Source of the DNA: JBMYTN01 sp049604415
GTDB lineage: Bacteria; Pseudomonadota; Alphaproteobacteria; Rhodospirillales; Rhodospirillaceae
Assembly (NCBI GenBank): GCA_049604415.1
Contig: JBMYTN010000085.1
Coordinates: forward strand, 1-7,173
Length of the DNA stretch: 7,173 nucleotides
Direction of reading: 5' to 3'
In this document: positions 1 through 6,280 of the stretch, one piece after another
Numbering within the stretch: the first letter of the stretch is position 1
Layout: each line of letters starts with the position of its first letter
Made by a program: the position numbers and the translations under genes
Notes under the pieces: generated by a model
Databases searched by the model: none
What the model was told of the DNA's origin: nothing
What the model saw: only the letters and a program-made list of their open reading frames with translations

Positions 1-30
1 CCCCCGAAAGCCAAGCCCCATGCTTTGCAT

Positions 31-95
31 GTCTCCGACATGACGGCGCTGGCGATTGAAGCTACAAAAAGAAAACTTCCCGCCCCGTCGGAGAC
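31..95. repeat. 9-base inverted repeat with small nested hairpins
   Basis: GTCTCCGAC at 31-39 is repeated as its exact reverse complement GTCGGAGAC at 87-95, with 47 bases between. The left arm also lies in a small hairpin, CATGTC-TCC-GACATG (28-42), which overlaps a second one, CATGC-TTT-GCATG (19-31). The symmetry is read directly from the sequence. Function is unknown: it could be structure in the 3' end of the operon transcript or a binding site. Confidence 0.4.
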
Positions 96-100
96 AGGCG
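66..100 (-). terminator. Weak candidate terminator for the operon
   Basis: Read on the minus strand, about 50 bases past the phosphatidyltransferase stop, CGCC (100-97) can pair with GGCG (84-81), extended by one T-G wobble. After a short GGAAG spacer comes a T-rich run, TTTTCTTTTTG (75-65). The stem is short and the loop large, so this is a poor rho-independent terminator. It is listed because it is the only U-rich tract below the operon. Confidence 0.22.
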
Positions 101-151
101 CGCAGCGACTGTCGTGAGACACACAGACTCGCCCCCAAACCCCCGCTTTAA

Positions 152-769
152 TTACAGATCTTTAAACATCCTGACCCCGATCAGGATCCGCATCACAACA
201 GTGACCGCACACAGACCGGCAAAAATATAAGCCAGGATCGGGAACCAATCCGGAAACAGACAGAACAGAATGAAAAAGCCGATGGTCTCAGCCCCCTCGG
301 TCAAGCCGACAAGGTAATAAATGCCCTTCTTGCCCTGGGCCTCGGTGGTTAGATCATGTTTGGCCGCAATGATCGCGAAGGCCAGAAAGCTCGACCCGGT
401 GCCGATAAAGCAAAACAGCAGCACCGCAGCGGGCAAGGCATTGCGCGCCGGATCGGCCAGGGCAAAGCCGACAACAATCGCGCCGTAAAACAAAAAATCG
501 AGCGTGATATCCAGAAAGCCGCCAACCTCGGAAGAGCCCTCCGGTCGCGCCCGCGCCACCGGGCCGTCGAGCCCGTCGGCCAAGCGATTAAAGCCGATTA
601 GAAAGAACGCCACCCAATACAGCCCGGCGGCCAGGGCTGGCACGGCGGCAAGGCCAATGACAAAGCCGATGACGGTCAGCGCATTGGCGCTGATACCCCG
701 CGCGGCAATCCAGGCCGCCATCCGGTTCAGCGGCGGGTCGATCAGGGGGCGCAGACGAGCGTCGAACAT
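152..769 (-). CDS. CDP-alcohol phosphatidyltransferase family membrane protein
   Basis: A 205-residue integral membrane enzyme of the family that transfers a phosphatidyl group from a CDP-linked lipid to an alcohol, releasing CMP. The acceptor (glycerol-3-phosphate, inositol, serine, choline or other) cannot be read from the sequence. The signature is D65-x2-D68-G69-x2-A72-R73, then G83-x3-D87-x3-D91, giving the four metal-binding aspartates. The gap from R73 to G83 is nine residues, where the usual pattern has seven or eight. Hydrophobic segments lie near residues 29-63, 92-105, 111-135 and 160-198, about five or six membrane spans. The length suits a minimal family member, and it is not obviously phosphatidylcholine synthase. 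The ATG at 769 follows the soxG stop by eight bases with only a weak ribosome site, suggesting co-transcription and perhaps coupling with soxG. Confident of family, not of substrate. Confidence 0.9.
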   Translation of the reverse strand: MFDARLRPLIDPPLNRMAAWIAARGISANALTVIGFVIGLAAVPALAAGLYWVAFFLIGFNRLADGLDGPVARARPEGSSEVGGFLDITLDFLFYGAIVVGFALADPARNALPAAVLLFCFIGTGSSFLAFAIIAAKHDLTTEAQGKKGIYYLVGLTEGAETIGFFILFCLFPDWFPILAYIFAGLCAVTVVMRILIGVRMFKDL

Positions 770-777
770 CGGTCTCG

Positions 778-1398
778 CTAATCCGCCATATGCCGCATCT
801 GAGCTGCCGCATCCATCAGCAGATCAGCAAATGAAACCGCCAGGGAGCGGGGCACCAGCAGGCGAAAGGCGGGCAAATCCGTTTCCACCCGGCGGTCCAG
901 ATTGATCAGCATCATCGGGATCGGACCAAACAGGCTCTTGGCAAAGCTGCCGACCGGGAAGGCCTCCGGGGCCAGATCCAGCCGCCAATGATGGGCCAAC
1001 AGCCCGGGCGAGCGGGTGCCCCACAAATCCGCGCAGGCCCAGCCCGGGCTTTGATCGATCACAGCCCCGCCCTGGGCCGCCAAGGCCTGCCCCAGCGGGG
1101 CCGAAGGAGCCAGAGCGGCGGCTCCGGCTTCCGCCTCGGCCATCACCCAGCATTCCTGCGCCCCCAGCGGGATCAGCTGCAACCCAGCAAAGGGACGGCC
1201 CACCGTCCGTCCCGCTGTTTCCGGAAGTGTGAGGTCGAATTGATCTTCCAGGGCGTCCGTCATGGCGGCTGTGGTGATGTCTCCGTGCAAGGACCACAGC
1301 GCCAACCCGTCCGGGGGCGGGCGGAGCGTTAAAGTTGGCGCGTTGAGGGTCAGCAGCCGGGCGGCGCGATCCCCAAAGGCGTCCCAGAGAATGCTCAT
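778..1398 (-). CDS. soxG: Sarcosine oxidase gamma subunit
   Basis: A 206-residue protein, the smaller folate-domain-related subunit of heterotetrameric sarcosine oxidase, which packs against the alpha and beta subunits in the cytoplasm. Recognition rests mainly on the C-terminal half: VIDQS (113-117) in the place of the family's VVDVS, then RLDLAPEAFPVGSFAKSLFG (139-158), close to the typical DLHPRAFPVG-CARTLLG stretch, then a long ending that matches the usual R-SFADYVW region (184-195). The N-terminal half is more diverged; the family's LGPDEWLL reads LGAQECWVM here (79-86). Its ATG overlaps the soxA stop codon (ATGA), and a strong GGGAGG lies six bases upstream, so translation is probably coupled to soxA. 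No catalytic role is established for this subunit in the family. Its last place in the sox block matches the classical soxBDAG order. Confidence 0.88.
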   Translation of the reverse strand: MSILWDAFGDRAARLLTLNAPTLTLRPPPDGLALWSLHGDITTAAMTDALEDQFDLTLPETAGRTVGRPFAGLQLIPLGAQECWVMAEAEAGAAALAPSAPLGQALAAQGGAVIDQSPGWACADLWGTRSPGLLAHHWRLDLAPEAFPVGSFAKSLFGPIPMMLINLDRRVETDLPAFRLLVPRSLAVSFADLLMDAAAQMRHMAD

Positions 1399-4300
1399 CG
1401 CCGCCCTCCCGCTGCTCTGTCCGGTTTGGCCACGGTGACGGAAAGCCGTCGCCCGCCGGGGCCGATGGCCACCAGCTTGGTGCCGGGGGTGGCCAGCGTG
1501 CCCATCAGCAGGCCCTGGAGCACCAGCCTGCCGGTCAGCACCGGATCATGGACGGCGGTCAAATGGCCCACGGCGCGGTCATCCTGGCCAGGACTGAGCA
1601 GAGCTGCACCTTCCCGGGGCAGCGGCGCTTTGGTGTCCTCCGGTGTGATCCGGACCAGCACCGGGCGGGTCGGATCTGACTGGGCCGGGCGGTCCAGTCC
1701 GGCGGAACCGATCCAGGGGCCCGAGGGCTTCAGCAGCGTCCGCAAGCCGAGATCGCGCGGATTGGCCGCCCCGTCAATTTCGCGGCCCTGGCGCGGACGG
1801 TTGGCCTCGACACAGAGCACCGACAGCGCCCCCTGGCCGATGGGGGTTGGACCGGGTTCCTGGGACAGCAGCGCATCCCACAGATCTCCGGCACAATCGG
1901 TCGGGATGTGCAGCTCGATCATCTCGGTCCCGACCAGCCGCTGGCGCAGGATCCGTACCGTCCGGCCCGCCCAGGACCCGACACGGCACTGACCGGCGGC
2001 GCCCGACAGCAAGGCCGGCTCAAACGGCTCGGGCAAGGCTCCCAGCACGGCGGCACTGCGCGGTCCGACCAAGGTGATCACCGCCCAAAGCTCGGTTTCC
2101 TCGATGATGTGAACCAGGGGCGGGGTGCTGCCCGACTGGCCCTGTGGCGGTTGGGAGGACATCGCCCGGGCGGTTTGCAGTGCGGTCAAGGTGGCCGCGC
2201 TGTCTTCCGGCGCGGTGGTCAGCACATAATCCTCCGCCCCCAACCGCGTCAGCAGGCCAATGCCCGCCAAGGCGCCACTGTCCTGGCAGCGCAGCACGGC
2301 GCGCAGACGGCCTTCCTCAAGGTCGTCGAGGGGACTGGCTAGCACCGCCTCCAGCAAGGGCCGGGCTCCGGGACCGACAAGGCGGAGCTTGCCGAGCGCA
2401 GACGCATCATGGATCCCGCAGCCGGTCCGCACCGCCCGGCATTCCCGGGCAATGGCCGCCAGCGGGGTTTCCAGCCGTGTCTTGGGACCGGTGCCTTTCC
2501 CCGTCTGGACCTGGGCTTTGGCTCCGGTGCTGTCTGATATGGCGCGGGGATAGCAGCGCGGCAGCATCCAGGTGACAACCGGGTCCCGAATGGCTCCCAA
2601 GCTGTCATGGCTGTGGGTGCAGCTGTCCAGCGCTGAGCGTCGGGTCGGTTCCAGGGCCTGACCGATAAACCGCCCGGCAAAGCTGCCAAAGGGCACCGGG
2701 GTATAAGGCGGACGCTGGGTGGTCAGGGCCAGATCCTCGACCGGGCTGTCCAGCAGCGTAGACAAAATGCCCAAAGTGTTGACGGCACCGAAGCGGCCTT
2801 GATCGGAGCCCAGACCGGCCATGCTGTAGCGTTTGACATGCTCCGGATCGCGCAGGCCATCGGCGATGGCGCGCTGCAGATCCGCCAGAGTGGTGTCGTT
2901 TTGGAAATCAACAAAGCTGCGGAAAGGGGCCAGGGCATCCCCCGGCGGCATCGGCACGCACCAGAGCGGCGTGATCTCCGTGGCTTCATTTTGGTCCGGC
3001 AGCGGGATCGGCAGCAGCAATGACGACCGTGGCGGCTGGGGGGCGATGTCACGCTCGCCCTCGCCCTCTCCTTCCTTCTCTGTGGACGAAACGCGAAGCG
3101 CTTCTGCCATGGCCCGGCCCATCCGATGACCCTCGGTCAGATCCTCGGCCAGATCGAAGGTTCCGGCGGCGGCTCCAACACAGGTGAGGCCTTCCGCCCG
3201 GGGGGACCCGTCAGCGGCGGGAGGGGCGTCTTCGCCCTGTAGGGGCACCGGAGCGGCAATGGTTTTGGACCAGCCCAGTGCGCCTCCGGCTTGGGAAAAC
3301 AGCTGGGTTTGCGGGGTCCAGCCGCCACTGACGCACAGCAGGTCACAATCGATCAGGCGGAAGGGCGGTTCAACGCTGGTGCCGTCCTCGGACAGCGGCA
3401 TGCATTCCACCTGCTCTAGGCGTTTGCGGCCCGAGGTGCCGGTGACCACATGCCCCGTGAACAGGGGGATGCTGAGCGCCCGGACCATTTCGACCATCGG
3501 ACCGGCGGGCTCGGAGCGGCTGTCGATCACCGCTTCCACCGTGACTCCAACCCCATGCAGGGCGGTGGCGGTCTCATAGGCGCTGTCGCAACAGGTGAAG
3601 ATCACCGCCCGGCTGCCGGGCACGGCCCCAAAGCGGGTCAGATAGGTCAGCACCGATCCGGCGGTCATAATGCCGGGGCGGTCGTTATCCGGGAACACCA
3701 ATGGCCGCTCGACAGAACCAGTGGCCAGGATCACCCGCTTGGCCCGGAGATGCCAGAGGCGGCGGCGTGGCCCGAGCCAGCTATGGGTCGGATGATGATC
3801 GCCCAGGCGTTCCCCGGCCAGCAGCAGCACTCCATCGCCTGGGGTGCTCTGCAGGACCTGGGCGGTGGTGCGGGTCAGGATCCGGCAACCCGGGGCCTCG
3901 GCGATGTCCTCGGCCCAGCCTTCCAGAACGGTCATGGCCGGGCTGCCGCCCAGGGTTCGCTCCCGACCCAGCAGGGTGCCGCCGGTTTCGGCCTGACGCT
4001 CGATCAGAATGACGCGCAGACCGGAGGCGGCCCCGGCCTGCACCGCCGCCCGGGCCGCCGCCAGCCCGGCGGGGCCCGCGCCGATCACCACCAGATCGGC
4101 GGTTTCATGGCGGTGGACATAGGCATCCGGGTCCGGGTCTTCCGGGCTGATGCCCCAGCCTGCCGCCCGGCGCAGCATTGGCTCCCAGAGCCGGTTCCAC
4201 AGCCAGGTGGAGGACCAGGGCATGGTCAAGAAGGTCTTATAGACGAAGCCCGCGCCGATCACCGCCGGGGCCAGGCCCAGCAGTTTGCGCAGCATGGAGC

Positions 4301-4631
4301 CCAGATCCCGCTTGGGCGAGGGGAAGCCGCGCACACTGTCAGCGCGCAGGCCCTGGGCCAGCTCGGCCTCGGTCAAGCGGGCCAAGGGTTCGGTGCGGGG
4401 TTCCAGCCAGAGCCGGGCCAGGGCGTTGGGCTCTTCGACCCCTTCGCCCATAATCCCACGCGGGCGGCGGAATTTCAGCGAGCGCCCAATCAGATGCACG
4501 CCATTGGCCAGCAGCGCCGAGGCCACCGTATCGCCCTCATAGCCGGAATAGCCCCGGCCATCATGGATAAAGCGCAGGGCCTTGTGGCGGTTGACGCGCC
4601 CGCCCCGGCGCAGGCGGAAGGGCTGTTCCAT
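1395..4631 (-). CDS. soxA: Sarcosine oxidase alpha subunit, divergent folate domain
   Basis: A 1078-residue large subunit; classical SoxA is nearer 960-1000. The N-terminal ferredoxin-like domain (about 8-80, FIHDGR, GDTVASALLANG, SLKFRRPRG, EEPNAL) has no cysteines and so no iron-sulphur cluster, as is normal for SoxA. Next is an NAD-binding oxidoreductase domain: GAGPAG at 184-189, ATGSVERPLVFPDNDRPG at 303-320, DLLCVSGGW at 430-438. From about 573 a GcvT-like folate domain follows: VDFQNDTT (574-581), EHVKRY (597-602), RPPYTPVPFG (640-649), ARECRAVR (728-735), HDAS-LGK (741-748). This half is unusual. FDDG is replaced by A789-G790-I791-G792, TGELGFE by V900-G901-T902-E903-M904-I905-E906, and EKGY...GQE by E942-A-N-R...G-R-E951. 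Two low-complexity stretches (512-555 and 694-721) explain the extra length. Tetramer membership is confident; ability to make 5,10-methylene-THF is doubtful. Confidence 0.93.
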   Translation of the reverse strand: MEQPFRLRRGGRVNRHKALRFIHDGRGYSGYEGDTVASALLANGVHLIGRSLKFRRPRGIMGEGVEEPNALARLWLEPRTEPLARLTEAELAQGLRADSVRGFPSPKRDLGSMLRKLLGLAPAVIGAGFVYKTFLTMPWSSTWLWNRLWEPMLRRAAGWGISPEDPDPDAYVHRHETADLVVIGAGPAGLAAARAAVQAGAASGLRVILIERQAETGGTLLGRERTLGGSPAMTVLEGWAEDIAEAPGCRILTRTTAQVLQSTPGDGVLLLAGERLGDHHPTHSWLGPRRRLWHLRAKRVILATGSVERPLVFPDNDRPGIMTAGSVLTYLTRFGAVPGSRAVIFTCCDSAYETATALHGVGVTVEAVIDSRSEPAGPMVEMVRALSIPLFTGHVVTGTSGRKRLEQVECMPLSEDGTSVEPPFRLIDCDLLCVSGGWTPQTQLFSQAGGALGWSKTIAAPVPLQGEDAPPAADGSPRAEGLTCVGAAAGTFDLAEDLTEGHRMGRAMAEALRVSSTEKEGEGEGERDIAPQPPRSSLLLPIPLPDQNEATEITPLWCVPMPPGDALAPFRSFVDFQNDTTLADLQRAIADGLRDPEHVKRYSMAGLGSDQGRFGAVNTLGILSTLLDSPVEDLALTTQRPPYTPVPFGSFAGRFIGQALEPTRRSALDSCTHSHDSLGAIRDPVVTWMLPRCYPRAISDSTGAKAQVQTGKGTGPKTRLETPLAAIARECRAVRTGCGIHDASALGKLRLVGPGARPLLEAVLASPLDDLEEGRLRAVLRCQDSGALAGIGLLTRLGAEDYVLTTAPEDSAATLTALQTARAMSSQPPQGQSGSTPPLVHIIEETELWAVITLVGPRSAAVLGALPEPFEPALLSGAAGQCRVGSWAGRTVRILRQRLVGTEMIELHIPTDCAGDLWDALLSQEPGPTPIGQGALSVLCVEANRPRQGREIDGAANPRDLGLRTLLKPSGPWIGSAGLDRPAQSDPTRPVLVRITPEDTKAPLPREGAALLSPGQDDRAVGHLTAVHDPVLTGRLVLQGLLMGTLATPGTKLVAIGPGGRRLSVTVAKPDRAAGGRR
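1405..1410 (-). promoter_or_regulatory. Ribosome binding site of soxG
   Basis: GGGAGG on the minus strand, six bases before the ATG at 1398 and inside the last codons of soxA. It supports this start and independent ribosome loading despite the overlap. Confidence 0.7.
3053..3080 (-). repeat. Purine-rich low-complexity tract in the soxA linker
   Basis: On the minus strand this is an almost all-purine run containing short repeats of GAGGGC, encoding EKEGEGEGER (residues 518-527). It sits in the linker between the NAD domain and the folate half of SoxA, which is variable in the family. Such a repeat is prone to slippage, but lengths divisible by three would be tolerated here. Confidence 0.5.
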
Positions 4632-4888
4632 CAGCGTGGCCCTCCCTGGTTTGCCTGGGCTGCCTCTGAGGACCCGCTGGTCTCGGTTGTCTCATGGGCT
4701 CCGGCGGACCCGACCGATCGGACCCGGCCCGTGGTCAAATGGCGCTCCAGGGCGATCCAATCGCCGCAGCCATCGCGATGCCACCACAGCTCGGTCACCC
4801 AGCCGGTGGCGGCGGGGTTGGGGGTGCTGTGCAGATGGAACTCGCGCATCTCCCGCAGGCCACAGCGGGGGCAGGGCAGTCTTTGCAT
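4631..4888 (-). CDS. soxD: Sarcosine oxidase delta subunit, shortened zinc-binding form
   Basis: An 85-residue small subunit that in classical enzymes binds structural zinc and packs onto the tetramer. Four ligands are visible: C6 and C9 (CPRC) and H37 and C41 (HRDGC), with W44 following as in the family's H-GC-RW pattern. In the classical proteins I recall, the pairs are near C6/C9 and H59/C63, so the segment between them is about 22 residues shorter here; the family's YGGEA and YLF-R-NPKG block is missing. The last 30 or so residues are rich in S, T, G, E and A and look disordered. Two adjacent starts exist, GTG at 4891 and ATG at 4888; the ATG is chosen because it sits seven bases from GGAGG, against four for the GTG. 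The position between soxB and soxA is canonical. It could instead be a divergent SoxD-like zinc protein. Confidence 0.82.
   Translation of the reverse strand: MQRLPCPRCGLREMREFHLHSTPNPAATGWVTELWWHRDGCGDWIALERHLTTGRVRSVGSAGAHETTETSGSSEAAQANQGGPR
4641..4647 (-). promoter_or_regulatory. Ribosome binding site of soxA
   Basis: AGGGAGG on the minus strand, nine bases before the soxA ATG and within the end of soxD. The soxD stop and soxA start share a base (TGATG), a common form of translational coupling. Confidence 0.65.
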
Positions 4889-4895
4889 CACGCCG

Positions 4896-4900
4896 CCTCC
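4896..4900 (-). promoter_or_regulatory. Ribosome binding site that decides the soxD start
   Basis: GGAGG on the minus strand, in the 19-base gap between the soxB stop (TGA, 4910-4908) and the soxD ATG. Seven bases separate it from the ATG at 4888 and only four from the GTG at 4891, which favours the ATG. Confidence 0.65.
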
Positions 4901-4907
4901 CCCATGC

Positions 4908-6173
4908 TCATTGGGTCACCCCGGCACAGAACCGTTCATCGATCTCATGGCCCGAATTGAAGCGCTCCAGGGCGAAAGGCTGGGCCAGGTCATGGGGGCT
5001 GCCGGTGGCCAGATGATGGGCGGCCAGTCGTCCCGCCGCCGGGGTCGCCTTAAAGCCGCCGGTGCCCCAGCCGCAATTCAGGAGCAGGCCTTTGATGCCG
5101 CTTTCGCCCAGGATCGGCGAGGCATCGGGGCTGGTGTCGACCACACCGCCCCAGATCCGCAGCATCCGCACCCGGGAGAAGCGCGGGAACAACGCCAGCA
5201 GGCTGGCCAGGGCGGTTTCGACCACCTGCGGCGCACCAGCATTTTGGTGGATCGGGGCCTGGTCGGTTCCGGTACTGATCACCAGCTCGCCTTTGTCGGC
5301 TTGGCTGATATGGGCCTGCAGGCGGTTGGACATCACCACACAGGGCAGGACTGGGCGCAGGGATTCGCTGACCCAGGCCTGTAGCGGTTTTGCCAAGAGG
5401 GGCAGGCTCAGACCGGCGGTTTCGGCCAGGGCGGGGCTGGCACTGGCGCTGGTCAGCAGCACGGTTTGCGCCTCGATCGGGCCTTTGGCGGTTTCGACCC
5501 CAGTGATCGCGCCATCGGCCCCGCGCCGCAGGGCGGTGACCGGACAGTTTTCCAGGATATCGACGCCCCGGGCATCGGCGGCGCGGGCATAGCCCCAGAC
5601 CACCGCGTCATGGCGGGCCACCCCGGCCCGGCGCTGCAGGGTCGCGCCGGTCACCGGCAGGCGGGCTTTGTTGGATATATCCAGCGGCGGGCAGATCGCT
5701 TTGGCCTCGGCGGGCGAGAGATAGTCGCCATCGACGCCGACTGGACGTCCGGCATGGATCAGCCGCATGCCGAGGTAATCATCGGTGGGGCTGTGATGCA
5801 GGGTCAGCAGGCCCCGGGCACTGAACAGCACATTGAAATTGAGCGCCTTGGACAGCCCCTCCCATTGTTGCAGGGCGGAGTCATACAGCGCGGCCGAGGC
5901 CGGATGCAGATAGTTGGAGCGGATGATGGTGGCGTTGCGGCCCGCATTGCCGCCGCCGATCCGGCCCTTTTCCAGCACCGCCACATCGGTGATGCCGTGA
6001 TCCCGGGCCAGATGGTAGGCCGCCGCCAGACCATGGCCGCCACCGCCAATGATCAGGAACCGATAGCGCGGCTTGGGCGACGGGTTGCGCCACAAAGGCT
6101 CGACCGGGGGCGGCTGGCCCGACCGGGCCGCCCAGGCATCACGCATCAGACTGAAGGCTGAAAACCGTCTCAT
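4908..6173 (-). CDS. soxB: Sarcosine oxidase beta subunit, covalent-FMN amine oxidase
   Basis: A 421-residue catalytic flavoprotein of the D-amino-acid-oxidase (DAO) fold. In the classical tetramer it oxidises sarcosine at a noncovalent FAD and passes electrons to a covalent FMN, where oxygen is reduced to H2O2. The N-terminus RRFSAFSLMRDA is typical of SoxB and supports the ATG at 6173. The FAD-binding GGGGHG is at 43-48, followed by VLEKGRIGGGNAGRN (66-80) and IIRSNYL (83-89). TLQRR-GVARHDAV (178-191) contains H188, the expected histidine for covalent FMN attachment. The C-terminal NCGWGTGGFKATP (366-378) holds K375, matching a conserved family lysine. No key residue looks lost, in contrast to SoxA and SoxD. 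It is first in the operon. Sarcosine is the default substrate, but another N-methylated secondary amine is possible. Confidence 0.95.
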   Translation of the reverse strand: MRRFSAFSLMRDAWAARSGQPPPVEPLWRNPSPKPRYRFLIIGGGGHGLAAAYHLARDHGITDVAVLEKGRIGGGNAGRNATIIRSNYLHPASAALYDSALQQWEGLSKALNFNVLFSARGLLTLHHSPTDDYLGMRLIHAGRPVGVDGDYLSPAEAKAICPPLDISNKARLPVTGATLQRRAGVARHDAVVWGYARAADARGVDILENCPVTALRRGADGAITGVETAKGPIEAQTVLLTSASASPALAETAGLSLPLLAKPLQAWVSESLRPVLPCVVMSNRLQAHISQADKGELVISTGTDQAPIHQNAGAPQVVETALASLLALFPRFSRVRMLRIWGGVVDTSPDASPILGESGIKGLLLNCGWGTGGFKATPAAGRLAAHHLATGSPHDLAQPFALERFNSGHEIDERFCAGVTQ

Positions 6174-6280
6174 CGGCTCTCCCGAAATGCTGCGGGCGCA
6201 AAGTTCAGCATAGGCCGGGCGGCTTGAAAAGCGATATCATCACATCCGTCGTCTTCTTCAGAGTGATCCTGTGGCCCGCC
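6174..6280. promoter_or_regulatory. Divergent intergenic region between soxB and the glycosyltransferase
   Basis: This 107-base gap must hold the sox operon promoter unless transcription enters from within the glycosyltransferase gene. No strong sigma-70 promoter is visible. On the minus strand TATGCT (6212-6207) is a passable -10 box, but nothing near TTGACA lies 16-18 bases upstream of it. On the plus strand TTGAAA (6224-6229) resembles a -35 box without a matching -10. No clear operator dyad was found. Confidence 0.35.
6179..6183 (-). promoter_or_regulatory. Ribosome binding site of soxB
   Basis: GGGAG on the minus strand, five bases before the ATG at 6173. It supports that start for the first gene of the operon. 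Confidence 0.55.

Larger units (their letters stand above)
1..151. other. Left-edge region downstream of the sox operon
   Basis: No convincing gene. The plus strand has a frame open from base 1 that ends with TGA at 115-117 (38 codons, ending in residues GAQRLS), so it could be the tail of a gene lying further left, convergent with the operon. The minus strand has ATG codons at 42-40 and 33-31 that stay open to the window edge, so a minus-strand gene could also begin here. GGAG lies just ahead of the second ATG, but too close to be a good ribosome site. The two possibilities exclude each other and neither shows a recognisable domain. The region also carries inverted repeats and an A-rich tract, which fits an intergenic stretch. 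Confidence 0.3.

Noticed and set aside
504..905. A 133-codon plus-strand frame over the phosphatidyltransferase and soxG
   Set aside because: Antisense shadow spanning two real genes; no ribosome site or recognisable domain.
4889..4891. GTG as the soxD start
   Set aside because: Only four bases from GGAGG; the adjacent ATG has seven-base spacing and is the stronger codon.
3450..5384. A 644-codon open frame on the plus strand, antisense to soxB, soxD and soxA
   Set aside because: It crosses three recognisable minus-strand genes and their junctions, is dominated by G, Q, A, R, P and H, and shows no domain. Long antisense frames are common opposite GC-rich genes.
5466..6161. A 231-codon plus-strand frame opposite soxB
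   Set aside because: Antisense to well-conserved SoxB residues, with GC-driven composition and no motif.
6224..6280. A 19-residue N-terminal extension of the glycosyltransferase from TTG
   Set aside because: The GT2 core starts seven residues after the ATG at 6281, the extension matches nothing in the family, and no ribosome site precedes the TTG.
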